DNA from: Smallanthus sonchifolius
Taxonomy: Eukaryota > Streptophyta > Magnoliopsida > Asterales > Asteraceae
DNA: 64,000 nucleotides
Reading direction: 5' to 3'
NCBI GenBank assembly: GCA_023525975.1
Contig: CM042032.1
Span: 35,816,001 to 35,880,000, forward strand
Part shown: in pieces, positions 32,600 to 44,261 of the stretch
How positions within the stretch are numbered: position 1 is the stretch's first letter
Layout: each line of letters starts with the position of its first letter
Notes under the pieces: model-generated
The model's input: only the letters and a program-made list of their open reading frames with translations
The model's database searches: none
Told to the model about the DNA's origin: nothing
Made by a program: the position numbers and the translations under genes

Positions 32600-35352
32600 T
32601 GTCACACCCCAATCAATGGCGGAATACGTCGGGGCGGACGTGTAGACTGTTCATAAGCACATGATCAACTATAATTTCATATGTTCATTAAATCAAGATT
32701 TCATTACAATAGTTCAAATCAACAGCGAAGATCAGATATATAAACATGTTCAATTTCTTTGTTCACTAAGTCCAAATCCTATATGTAGCATCTTGCATAT
32801 GATCTCACACACACCTGAAACATGATGAAAACAGGGTCAACTAAAAATAGTTGGTGAGCATACATAGGTTTTGACATCACAAGTAATATCAAGAGTTTGT
32901 GTACAATTCATATGATATATGGATTAATAAGACAATTATGGAGAACCACTATAGTGTAAACTGGGCGTACAATCAAACCTTGTGACTGATAGGCATAACA
33001 CGCAGGTTATCCTTAAGTGTTTTCGGCAACAATCACCCTAACCGGGTGGGTTGGTCAGACACAATAGATCTATCATTGTATACTGTCGGCTTGTACTGAG
33101 TTAATGATTGCACTTGCACTATGCACAAAACGTATGTAAATGTCGTTTGCATAAATAGTGTTCAAGCATAAGGCACAAATTGCACACATAATCATAATAT
33201 TTTGAATTGTATAAGTTGCAAATAGTTTCAAATGAAAATCATGTTTCACCCCAAAGATGTAAATATGAAAAAGGGGCTATGTAACCTCACCTGAGTTGAG
33301 TAGTAGGTAGATTCACACAAGAATGAGATTGGGACCACAAGTGTTAGCCTGCAACGGCTTACGTATGCCCTAGAATTTTACACATAACAATTAGGGATAC
33401 AATGGGATTTGTGACGACGACACGGAAGATTTGAACGTCTTAAAACATTCTAAGGATCAACGAGTAGACGAACTTGTCCACGGGAATAAGGGTTTCTTAA
33501 TACAATTATTAAGATAAATACGTTTCGAATCGAGAGTTTCTAAATACAAATAATATTTATTTAAATAAAACTTCGCGTGTTTAAACCATTAAATAATGGT
33601 TTAAGAAAATAATATAACTCTTTATATTATTTTTAAGTTTGAAGAAATAACACGATAATCATTTATGTAGCAAAGATAATAAATATATTATTTTTATTCG
33701 AGAATATAAACGTGGGTAATAATATAAATAATTATATTATTCATAAGTTTGAATTGTTACAAAATTTATAAACGTGTCAAAAATAATATATAAATATATA
33801 TATATATTATTTTTAATTGGAGTCACGGGTTAAAACTAATACAAATATATTACTTTACGCGGAGTCGTGGTTTGAAAATAATATAAATATACATTATTTT
33901 AAAAGTTGGAATTTATACTAAGAATAGGTTATAAAATCTAACCCGAGCCCACGGGTGGTTTTCGGAGCTAAAAATATTAATATAACATTACAATAATATG
34001 AGAAAGGTTTTTATTTAAATATATAATGTAAAAAGTTGCTCAGAAAAAGGATAGGGTCAGAGAGACTCGAGCCCGGGTCTCTCCCCTATCAGCAGAACAC
34101 CTTAACTAGGCCACCCGCTAGGGTGGTCGCGTATAAGATCTGGATCAGATTTCTTTTAACACTCAACCCACTGTGTTAACCCCCCCCCCCCCCTACGCGA
34201 TCCGAACCCAAACCACCCTCAATTTCTTGAATCCGATCGCGATAGAACCAAACGACAAAGGGGTTTTGTAAATCGGTGTGTTTGGGATCTGTGATTGTGT
34301 TTAATTGCAAAACTAACTTGTTTAAAGTCGTTAATTTCCTGCTTTTGAATCCGAAAACCCTAAGTTCTAGCATGAATTCGAATCTGTTGATTTTGATAAT
34401 AAACGTGTTTGGAATCATAGGGCTTTTGACAAACAGAGGGTTGCGAAAACAACCATGTGATTTAATTGAATTGAAATCAGTTCTAGAGTGGGGTTCGATT
34501 AAGTCCGAAATCCGTATGAACCCTAGAATCGGACCGTGTTTAATTCGGTGTTGTATGCTTGAATTAATATAGGGCTTCCATTGTAGGCATGAAAACGAAA
34601 CTAAGGGTATGTTTGATTACCAGAATTAAAGCCGAAATGATAGAGATCGGTTAAAACTCAGTCGTGAGTCCGAAAGCTTGATCTCCGGCGTCTCCGACTA
34701 CGTCTCCGGCCAATTTAAGTTATGAAAAAGGTTTAGAGAGGTTCGTACAAGGTGCCCAGGGTGTCGATTTCGAGATTGTAATACCTAATGATCGAATTCG
34801 ATGGGTTCTTGATGAGCGGTTGACGGTTACGGGTTTGAATGCCCCTAATTGGGTTTAATTTGTGCATAATGATGATGTTTAAAGCTTCAATGAAGTCGAA
34901 AATGTCATTAACATCCATTTCAGTTATGGATTCGAATGAATTTTCAGTTAGCAATGCGAATTGAATTCAAAATCCAAGAGGTTTGACTTATAAAGTCAAC
35001 AAGAACAAAACACATTCAATTTTGACTTTAAAGGTCAACATAATTGAGTTTTTGGTTATCTACACAATTAGTACTTGTAGTTTTTAAATTGGAATTAATT
35101 ATAGAAATATATTTGGAACTTGGTTCTTGTTTTAAAGATTTTATAACTTTATAAATCTCTTATAAGTAAATAAGTTTTAAAAATAATGTTGTTTAACACA
35201 TATATTTTAGAGAAATAATTACACATGCATTTATATATGTACATAAGGGATTTGGCACTATTGAGGTGACATATTATGTTGGACAAGTAAGGGGTTGAAA
35301 TAGAGTATCATTGTAATAAAAAAAATAGTGGCAGAAAATCATGGATGTTACA
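32600..35352 (-). repeat. 5' LTR of the older gypsy element
   Basis: 2753 bp, pairing with 27045-29783. It contains the second tRNA-like block at 34056-34130 and a C-run at about 34180-34192. The frames at 34176-34418, 34276-34572 and 34733-34954 are LTR sequence. Confidence 0.85.
34056..34130 (-). repeat. tRNA-like block inside the second LTR
   Basis: The minus strand reads CTAGCGGGTGGCCTAGTTAAGG, then GGGCTCGAGTC, matching A-box and B-box spacing. It differs from the 28498-28572 copy at several positions. Confidence 0.45.
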
Positions 35353-36819
35353 TCAGGTTAGACCCCAAAGTTTGATACACATTTAATGTAATAAAGCACC
35401 TCTCGAAAGTATGTATGATAGCCCCAAAAACGTTAAAAACATTTAAAAGAGGGGGATTAGAAACTCACCAGTCGCGAAGCTTTCCTTTCGTAAGCCCGCA
35501 CACGTGTAGCCCAACGTGAACCTGTCGTCAAATTAATTATCCAGGTCAGCATTCTGACCTCTATAACACTAACCCACTTACTCAAGACTAGCAAGCTACA
35601 AGCTCGGTCTAAATCGTCCCAAACCGCACAACTGACGCGCTCGTTCGCGTACAAAAACGACTAAATTAACGTTACCGAAAAACGTTCCCGAATGTCATCC
35701 CTGACAATTTTCTCACATCCCAAAATGATCCCCAACAATGAATATAAAGTTATATGGGGTCATACCTTTACGTACAAGCCGTTCTAAGCAGTTTTGTACG
35801 AAATTGTTGAGCACCACGCGAGAAGAAAACGTGTTTTGCTTATATCTCGACCATACGAGCTCCGTTTCGCGCGATCCACCTATCCACGCGTTCGTCTCGA
35901 CACACCTGACCTCAGAAAATTATTGGGGTCGCCGTCGTTGCCACTGCTTCCTGAACACAGATTCGTGTTTCAGCACGTTTGGTTTTACGTGTCAATATAC
36001 GAGTAGCTTAAAACCGACCCAAATGAACTCCGTTTTAGGCGAATAATATGTCCACGCGACCGTATCGCTGAACCCTTTCAGACCAATTAGTCGCCATCGC
36101 CGGAAACCGCCTCGTCTGTCGCTGGAAAGCCGAACAGTGGCCTGAATTCAACTAAATCGCGCTTCCGTCTTTGCGCTGCTCGAATCCTTATCAAACGAAC
36201 TCGGAATTGGACAAATAATATATCCACGCGACCGTGTCGCCAAACCCTTCCACCTCCAACCATCGCCGCTACCTGCCACAGCCGGAATCACAAACAGTAG
36301 CCAGAAATCCTCGTCAAATTCTCGTTTTCACTCGATTCCTTCACCAATGGCCTCCAAGTCGCCTCCTAGTGGCCTTAACAATGAAATTAAGCAACCCTAA
36401 TACCACAAACGATTACTATTACAATGAATCTAGGACTCGACACACTATGGATGATTAGAAATCATGTAAATACCTTGATTCGGACGTGAAACGCGACGAA
36501 CAGCCTCCTCCTCTTCTCCCTTTGCTCTCGGCGGCCGCAAACACCAAATGATGTTCCTCCCCCATGCGTAACACCCTAAAGGGTGTAAATCCTTGGGTCA
36601 GGCTTGGCCCCCACGCGCCACCAACCCCTCCGGGCTTGGCCCGTCTCGTAGTTTTTATAAAAACCCTCCTTAAAGTTTCGCTAGAAGCTCGTTAACCCCC
36701 TTGTATGTTATTTACACATAAAGATATTACACTACTCCCGACTAGCTCTCTAATACTCTGTACAATCGTTTACAATGATTACAAGACCCGTTTGTTATCC
36801 AAAAAACCGGGATGTTACA
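35353..36819. repeat. LTR-like sequence, right part, ending GGGATGTTACA
   Basis: Continues the sequence begun at 26686. It contains three spaced blocks around CCACGCGACCGTRTCG / CCACGCGTTCGTCTCG (about 35880, 36050, 36225), each followed by related sequence, so it has an internal degenerate repeat of about 170 bases. The frames at 35738-36046 and 36234-36458 run through that repeat and lack recognisable domains. Confidence 0.4.
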
Positions 36820-36878
36820 CGCACATTACAATCAACTCACTCATCCTCCACTTATTTTGTTTTATGTAAGGGGGTTAG

Positions 36879-37201
36879 TGATTATTATTGTTAGTTGGGG
36901 GGTGTCTTTAGTATTTTGTTTGATTATATATTTGGTATCGTATCGTGAATAAAATCATTAGATTGTTCGAGTTATTCTCTTCTCCTAATTCTTAGCTTTT
37001 CTTGCTCCTTACGGTTCTAACCCTATCAAGGGTATCAGAGTAAGAGGGTTAGTGACTATTATTGTTAGTTGGGGGTGTCTTTAGTATTTTGTTTGATTAT
37101 ATATTTGGTAGTGTATCATGAATGAAATCATCAGATTGTTTGAGTTATTCTCTTCTTCTAATTTTTAGCTTTTCTTGCTCCTTACGGTTCTAACCCTATC
37201 A
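36879..37201 (+). mobile_element. TRIM-like miniature LTR-PBS-LTR unit
   Basis: Two direct repeats of 150 and 149 bp (36879-37028 and 37053-37201), both TGAYTATTATTG ... CCCTATCA, are separated by only 24 bases. That gap begins with a tRNA-Met primer-type sequence (GGTATCAGAG, 37031-37040) and ends in a purine-rich AAGAGGGTTAG that fits a polypurine tract. The same purine-rich stretch precedes the first repeat. It resembles a terminal-repeat retrotransposon in miniature, or an array of LTRs formed by recombination. No target duplication was found. Confidence 0.6.
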
Positions 37202-38000
37202 ATTCACCTTGCAAAGACCTTGAATTGCTTTGAGATGGCTTGAAATTGACTTGAATAACAGTCTGATTTGGCCTTTGGCTTGTGTAAATGGGAGTGAAAC
37301 TCCCTGGGAATTTCAAAATTGAGAGAGAGATGGAGTTGTGTTGTGAGTTTTATTAGGGGATAATGAGGATTTAAGCGGAAACTTTGAAATCAATTCAAAG
37401 TTTGTTGAGAATTAGTGGGGTGGTGATTTTTGGAAATGATGGGAGATAGGATTGGGAGTTTTTGAAACTTTTAAAAGGTTTGGGTGGAGATGTGTAGGTT
37501 TAATTTTATAAATAATTTAACTAGCCTAATAGAAACCAGTATTAGTACTTTTGGAAAATCAGTATTATTTAGTTAAAACAATTTTATAAATACAATTCTA
37601 GAAACAATAATTATATTTATTACTAAAATAATTACTTAAATTATTAGTTGGCACAATATGTAGTGAACCGTTGGACTGCGTTTCCCGGTAACATACGTGA
37701 TAAGACGTCAAATAAATATTAAACAGTTGCGTATTTCTTTTTAAAATATAAAATATATTTTAACATAGTGAAATACTTTTATAAGTATTTAATTTGATGA
37801 TCACCAACGTTCGTACTAATTAACACGACGCACGTGTGACATAAAAATAACTGATGCATGTTATGATGTGAATGGACTTTGCTAAGTGTGAGTTGACCTA
37901 ATTACTTAAAACTAAGTCTAGCATGTATATGATGCATGAACTTATGATTATGATGGGAACGGTATTGACCTAAAAGTCGCTGTTGTCACAGTTCCGCCTT
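37202..38000 (-). repeat. Gypsy 3' LTR remnant
   Basis: It ends near 37989 with TATTGACCTAAAAGTCGCTGTTGTCACA followed by GTTCCGCCTTGTTCCG. The same arrangement is found at the end of the chromovirus LTR (TATTGACCTGAAATGTCGGGTGTCACA, then TTCTCCCCTTGTTAAAAG). Therefore it is a diverged relative in minus orientation. Its other end is not defined. Confidence 0.45.
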
Positions 38001-39010
38001 GTTCCGACACCCGTAGGCCCAAGTGTAAGTCTGAGGCACATCCACTTAGGGGTTCGAGTATAGCGGTTCAAGTGTCCTAAACTAGAGTGGCATAGACAAA
38101 ACGATTTAAAATGGATTTTGTTTAATGTTTTACTAGTTTGGGTCAAAAACACACTGTCTGACACATAACATGCTAGTTCTGTCACACAGGTTTAAAATTA
38201 TCAATTTAACCGATTCATGATTTGATAAAAACCATTTTTATCTCTCGAGCCGCTTATATTTTAATATCATATACTATTAAGTGAGTCAATTACTCACGAA
38301 CCATTTTAATCTATTAATTAATTCTTTTATTAGTTTATGAGTTTTGAAATTCAAACTGGATTTAATTTCATACATATTCAAAACTCTGGTTTTCACTTTT
38401 AAAATGACCCTTTATTTTCATAAACCTTTAATGAGATAATAAAATCTCTATTTTATTTTTCTCGACATTTAATTGTGTTGTTTTGTTTTAAACTCTTTTA
38501 AAGTGTTTTGATTGTTTTCATGAAAATTGGATTTTAGCTCTGTATGTCAACTAAAAACAACCACAAACATAATGTAAATCAAGCCACAAAGGTGTTTTGT
38601 TTTGCTAAACTCATTTAGCAAAAACCAAACGGGTCAAAAGGGATGAAAGATTCCAAAACACAACTCTTGCTCTTAAATGCTCCCACTTGTTGCAAGATCT
38701 CCATCTTTACTTCCGGGTCGTCTTGGTTTCATGATCTTCAAATCTTGTCTTGACTTGTTTGATTACAATTTATAAATAAATTATAAAAACCTAATCTATT
38801 ACAATAGGACTTTCAAAGCTACAAAAAATACAACATATTACAATAAACCAAATTTGAACACAACTACGGGTCTAAGGCTTAGTTTACAGTAAACAACACA
38901 CATTTAAATAAATGAAAATGATGCAGTCTTTTGTCAAATAAAAGCTTTAACAAAATAAAAGCTTATTCCCATTAAATATAATTGTTCTATTTGTTTGCAA
39001 AATTGACTCT
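38001..39010. other. AT-rich non-coding stretch
   Basis: No gene is seen. It may be the decayed interior of the copia remnant whose primer site lies at 39006-39018. The frames at 37970-38185 and 38947-39141 have no recognisable domain. Confidence 0.4.
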
Positions 39011-39845
39011 GATACCACTATTGGGTTTCGAACACTGGTTTTAAAACTTTTATAGAATAAACATAATAGTGGAAGTGTGTGTACGGACTGAATCAAACTA
39101 GAACTTTGATCCGCCCACCAGGAGTCCATATGCAAAAACAAATAGAAACAAGATTACATTAAAGAGCATATTAGGGTTATACCTTTCAGAGTTGAATAGC
39201 TGAGTAACACTAAGACACCCTGAAACAACGAACCCAGTTGCTGGTAATCACAAAAAAACACCAGAGGCCTGAACCCTTTCGATCTTCCTTCTCGTCCGCA
39301 GCTCACCTGCAAACTAAAATCGGCGATAGCCGACTTGGCCTAGCACACAACAACGAAGGCGGCGGTGCAACAACACACAAAGGCGATGGCGGTTGTGGCG
39401 AGGTGATGGCGGCGGGGCGGCGGCTCTCGGCCAATGTGAGGTCGACGACGGTGGTGTTAGGGTGAGAGGATTAGGGTTTTGCTAATTCTCTTATTGCAAA
39501 AGATGGATGATTTAATCCCACCCCTAGCTCCCTAATTACAGTTTCCTAGAAACTTAGGGAACACGTTAGGGTTTAATTAATCATTTTTAATTATTTAGTA
39601 ATTATCAGCTATTTTGATAATTAAATAATTAATTCATAATTCAAAAATTACAACTAATTATTAACCCTTTAATAACTTGTAATTAATTATTTCTCAAATA
39701 ATTAAACCCCACTGCCATTTCGTGTCGGGACCGTTTAACCCTTTAAACATCTCATTAATTTGTTCGTTGCTCGTTGTGTAACTTTTTAGATCGTACCCGA
39801 TAGCAATGTTGTAAAATGTCGTTACTTAGTCATACTAGTCCAGCA
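39006..39845 (-). repeat. Probable copia 5' LTR with primer-binding site
   Basis: On the minus strand GTGGTATCAGAGTC (39005-39018) is a tRNA-Met primer site. The LTR would run from 39022 (plus strand TGGGTTTCGAACACTGG) toward about 39845. The sequence contains GC-rich GGCGGYGG runs at 39360-39440. The far edge and any target duplication are uncertain. Confidence 0.45.
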
Positions 39846-40971
39846 TGGCTACCAAACCCTTTAATATATAACTATATTATTTGACTCAAATTTAAGATAA
39901 AAGTTGCTCAATTTTATTGTATAATTTAAAATAAAAATAACATACAAAAAAGTTATCGAAGTTTAAAAAATTGAAAGGAACTTGATGATAGTCAACAATA
40001 GTAGCTTTTCTCATCTTGCCCCTACAAACCCATTTAATTCTTTCATTATACACACACTCCTTGCGTGTTAAATGAGTAATGAAATGATGGATTAATAGTA
40101 GATCCTCGCTTTCTAAACCTCATGCCTTAAATAGACATGCATACATGAAGAAGAACTCGTCCTACGCGAACAAACTCGCGTTGTATTAGGTTTCATCAGC
40201 AAAAGATAAACCTTGTTAACGATGCGCGAAAAAATGATACACGAGAGTTTATTTACATATGACGTAATTTTTAGTGAGCGTTGATGGAATAAATTGAGAT
40301 GTACGAGACAGAGTGGATACACGAATATGGTTTGGTGCAACTCCTGATCTAACGTGACTATAAAAATATATAACATCTGAAAAATAGTTGTTTTCTCATT
40401 TAAATGTCAAATACTATTTGCTTGACCTTCACTTTTGAATTGAACTTTTTTTTATTTATTTACGTAGGAGTGGGACTTGAAACCATAACCCCTTCAAACC
40501 TTAGTATTTCTTGAATGTTTATATAAAGTCAAAGTAGTTAATGCCTTTGAATTTCCTTAAAATTATTACGTTATTGAATCATGTTGTTTTTATCTCAATG
40601 ACAGATATATTTTTGAAAAGTAATTAAACTGAGTTAGACAAGTTTTTTCCAAAAATAATAGGTGTTAAACTATTTAGTGTCATTTTACCTGACTCGCATC
40701 ATGACCGTCTCCACAACCTCACAACTTGATGGCAACCTTATCTTTGAAGCAACTTGATGGTGAACGAAAACCAGGGTCGGCTCAATCTTTTTGGGGGTGT
40801 ATTCCTTTTCATAAAATATACATTTTTTTTTCTTAGAATCATAACACATGGGAATATGACGATGCACATATTTTGTATACAATTTCATAAAGGCATACAA
40901 TCACACGTATTAAAGTTGGAGTAAGTTTTAGTAAAAAGAAAACTCTTTCAGGTATACTGATTTTTTTTCTC
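39846..40971. other. Intergenic spacer, no gene seen
   Basis: AT-rich sequence. Short frames on the minus strand (40113-40376, 40685-40900) have no recognisable domain or codon bias. Confidence 0.4.
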
Positions 40972-41800
40972 CTTGTCAATAGGGGTGTTCATCGGTTCGG
41001 GTTACGGTTTTTTCGATTTGGGTTTTTCGGGTTGATTTTTTTGTTGGAACCACAATCCGAACCGAACCTAATTCGTGGAAACCTAATCTGAACCTAAAAC
41101 CACTTTATAATTCGGTTTTAGTTTTTGGTTTGAACATAACAAACCGAATTAGCTAAAAAAAATACATTTTTCTTTTATTTCGAGTAGCCATAACAAGTTC
41201 GGTTTGAACAACACAACATTTTAGGAAAATCTAAACAAAAACATACATTCATCAAATAACAAGTTCGGTTCAAATAACACGACTAAACTCACATGTTCGG
41301 TAAATGTTATTAACAGGTCTCAATTGGAACACTATCTAATTTTAATACATCCAACAATCATTATTTATTTTAATTGTAGTACATCCAACCAAAATGAGCT
41401 ATCAACTTGAAGCAATCTCAAGGGGTGTTTGGATTTGCTTATGAAACATAATCATGTAATATCATTTTTTCATATTTGTATAAACCGCATTCTATTTTCG
41501 ATTATTGAAGACTCCAAAGAATCAATTTAGGATAATCAACTTCATAAAAAAATATCCAAGGTAAAATTAATGATTTATAATCCATATATGGGTAAAGGTT
41601 ATTGATATAAATGAATTGGCTTAACTATAAAATATGGATTAAAATAGTAGTATAACGTAATTCAGTATTCAAAATCTTGAAACCTAAACCAAACCAAAAA
41701 CCAAATATGTAATTCGGTTTGGTTTTAAACGGTTTCGATTTCGATTCGGTTATCGATTTAATCAGTTTGAAACCAAATATTGAACACCCCTACTTGTCAA
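40972..41800. mobile_element. Non-autonomous hAT element with 8-bp target duplication
   Basis: The element proper is 40980-41792 (813 bp). Its 12-bp terminal inverted repeats are perfect (TAGGGGTGTTCA and TGAACACCCCTA), and it is flanked by CTTGTCAA at 40972-40979 and 41793-41800. An 8-bp duplication and this TIR fit hAT. Subterminal parts are rich in GGTTCGGGTT / AACCGAA repeats. There is no transposase. Confidence 0.92.
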
Positions 41801-42070
41801 AACCTGAAAATTAAACGAAGTTGAATCGTAAAAATTGGGGGCCCTAAACGGCCGCTTATTTTTTTGTATAGTCGAGTCACCGATGACGAAAACAATAGTT
41901 CCTATTTAGTGTCATTTCACTAGACTCACACCATGATCGTCTTCATAACCTAAACTTGATGGCACGTGATCGTCTTTAAAACCTTCACACGTCACAGCGT
42001 CACTGAGTGATATATCATCATCCCATGTTATCATATTAAACTGTATAATTAAAAGGTCGTAACATTTTTC

Positions 42071-42313
42071 AAATCATGAGGTATGGGGCATGAAAAGGAG
42101 TCGTGAACCACCGTGAGGGGCGTGAAACACCACCCTTAATGGCTTGAAAAGGGCGTGAGAATTTTCACGAGAGAAAAGAAAGAGGAAGGGGGCGTAGGTA
42201 CCTGATTGGCTGAGATGGGGCGTGAAAGGGGTGAGGGGCGTGGAACACACCCTCCTCTTGTGTGAAAGGGCGTGAAAATCACACTCACGCCTCCCATACC
42301 GGATGCCCTAAGC
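42071..42313. mobile_element. Foldback MITE-like element with GGGGCGTGAAA repeats
   Basis: GGTATGGGGC at the left pairs with GCCTCCCATACC at the right. Between them GGGCGTGAAA-type motifs occur in both orientations, so the block is strongly self-complementary. The outer TIR on the left looks eroded relative to the right end (TAGGGCATCC). PIF/Harbinger-like is a guess. Confidence 0.45.
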
Positions 42314-42839
42314 ATGTAAAAGTTCATTAGCTATATGTGCAATATGCCTGTGCTTTCCTCGTAAAAAGTTTTACAATTTTTTTATTTTATTCATTCAACT
42401 TTTTTCATAGTGCTTTTACATAAATCTTTGTTAATTCATTATAGGGATGACAATGGAACGAGTATTGGTAATCCTTATTTTATACATGATTGTAAAACCG
42501 CTTCTCGTACACGCTCTCATACCAATCGGGCATCTGTCGGGTATTTAGCCATTTAGTTTGTTGAAAATTAACCATTCGAATTTCCAAATACACTTCTTAT
42601 TATTTTTGTTTTAGATAATGTAATTAACCAAGGAAATTAGAAATATAAATGCTAAAAATTAGTGGATTAGTATATTACTATATTAAACACAGACAAAAGA
42701 AAAGAAAAAAAAAATGTTTACAGGCATGTGTGTTTGGGATCGGGTTGAATATCACCTAATGTCATACATGTCTCTTACCCGTGAAAAAATTTAAAACTAA
42801 TCTCATATACCGTCCATCCCATGGCCCCATACCAAAAAC

Positions 42840-43240
42840 AGTTATGACACATGGCGCTTCTCTATAGGATGAAAACGTGTCCACCAATCAGAGTAAGGGG
42901 CATCCTTGTGTGACTCTATAGTGGGACCCGTTAGGCTCCACATCCTTGAGGTATGATTACCAAACTCCACCAGGTATAAAAGGGAGCAGAATCACCATAA
43001 AAAGGTATGACCTAATCTTCGATTATCTTCCTCCGTTACTTATCCCTTTACCTCTGAAACTTATTCTCACGTGGGAGGGCCGACACAGGGATTATCCCTC
43101 CCTGTGACGCCCTAACGTGTTGCTGTTGTGCAGTTTCTCATACGGGGAAGACGAAGATATAATCGTAGGCTATTCGTTGGAGGTCTCATAGTCCAATTAC
43201 CGGTTTTAAAGCCCAATTCTGGTGCCTGAATTTACATTAA
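42840..43240 (+). repeat. Gypsy (Tat-like) LTR fragment with TATA box
   Basis: It contains GGTATAAAAGGGAGC (42974-42988) as a likely TATA box and then ACTTATTCTCACGTGGGAGGGC and ACAGGGATTATCCCTCCCTGT. A diverged copy of the same sequence occurs on the opposite strand at about 56540-56720. It is inferred to be part of an LTR of the family represented there. Confidence 0.45.
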
Positions 43241-44171
43241 AAAATACCAAAATCTCCTCATCCTTTTCTTCCCATATTTCTAGCGATACATTGTCAATCT
43301 CCAATTTTGACGGCTGCAAATCATTTAAAAATTAAGTCTTTTCAAATAGTTGATTAAGAAGAATTAAAACATGAAGAAAATGTCTGGTTCATCCCAATTT
43401 TATTTGATATTCTTGCTGCAGCCCTCTTCGATTGAAAAAAAAAAAATGAATCTATCTACATTTAGGAAACAGAAACAAAAAGACTTGATTCAAATTTAAT
43501 AAAAAAAAGCAAAAAAAAATAAACAAAACGAAGAGTTGAACAAATTTAATAGAGAAGAAGAATGATGAATCAGGTTTCTGGGAATATGAAGGGTAATATT
43601 ACCATTTAATTTTTTCAACATTCTAATTCTTTTGATAGATTACAAACCAAACACTATTTCATTGGAATTAATTCCAATTCCTATAAAACATTCTAATTCC
43701 TTTAAAAAAATTCTACGAACCAAACGCCGCCTAAGTGTTACAAATTATTTGATTTGGGCTATTTTAAACTTATATGCTTAGAAGTGTATATTTTCCAAAA
43801 GCCAAATGAGATGGGGTGTTGGTCGGTTCAGGTTACCGTTTGAAAACTTTTTTTCAGTATGTTTAAAACCGAACCAAAAACCAAATTTGAATTTGGTTTA
43901 GTTTTGGTTTCAACAGGAAAACCCTATTTTTAACATGATGCATGATAAACTTGTCCATCACACATGAATTCATAGCTTAATTAAAAAAAAACATTTAACA
44001 AATTTTAAATCAGTAATCATAAAGTAATATGTTGGATCAAGCGATTATAATTCGAAAATATATCATCATATAATGAGTAAAAGAACAACAAAAAATTTGT
44101 CTATCTAGACTAGATTCAGAAGCCGGGTACTGGAGGACTGTGAGATTCTCTTTGAATGACAAAAACATGGA
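43241..44171. other. Downstream flank of delta-COP, no gene seen
   Basis: AT-rich sequence with a hAT-like fragment (GGTGTTGGTCGGTTCAGG, about 43813-43900). The 3' UTR and poly(A) region of delta-COP should lie immediately to the left of 44172; several AATAAA-like strings occur, but none is compelling. Confidence 0.4.
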
Positions 44172-44261
44172 TCAAATGACTTGGTAACTCTCCGTTACCA
44201 GTTGAGTCCTCTGAGAAAACTTGGGAGGAGCTCCACCTTTTAGCGGGGCAATGCTTGCAAC
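44172..44261 (-). CDS. delta-COP: Last coding exon of delta-COP, beyond the copia insertion
   Basis: Thirty codons including the TGA, beginning VASIAPLKGG and ending TESYQVI, with a clean TTTGCAG acceptor at 44262-44268 and the phase required by exon 10. Its sequence is the conserved C-terminus of delta-COP. It is easy to miss because it lies 4.5 kb from exon 10, past a whole retroelement, and is too short to stand out as a reading frame. Confidence 0.92.
   Translation of the reverse strand, partial: VASIAPLKGGAPPKFSQRTQLVTESYQVI

Larger units (their letters stand above)
27045..35352 (-). mobile_element. Older gypsy element with long LTRs and almost no coding sequence
   Basis: LTRs at 27045-29783 (2739 bp) and 32600-35352 (2753 bp), both starting TGTCACACCCC and ending GATGTTACA, differ at many positions including indels, so the copy is much older than the chromovirus. 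A degenerate tRNA-Met primer site (TGGTATAAGAGCC on the minus strand, 32584-32596) lies inside the right LTR, giving minus orientation. The 2.8-kb interior keeps only a trace of the gag-pol C-terminus. The flanks (TAGGG and TCAGG) are not a convincing target duplication. Confidence 0.85.

Noticed and set aside
27040..35357. Target-site duplication of the older gypsy element
   Set aside because: TAGGG and TCAGG share only three of five bases, so I do not claim it.
35738..36458. Several frames suggesting a gene
   Set aside because: They run through a degenerate 170-base repeat in LTR-like sequence with no conserved domain.
39238..39465. 75-codon Gly-rich frame
   Set aside because: GC-rich simple sequence inside a probable copia LTR.
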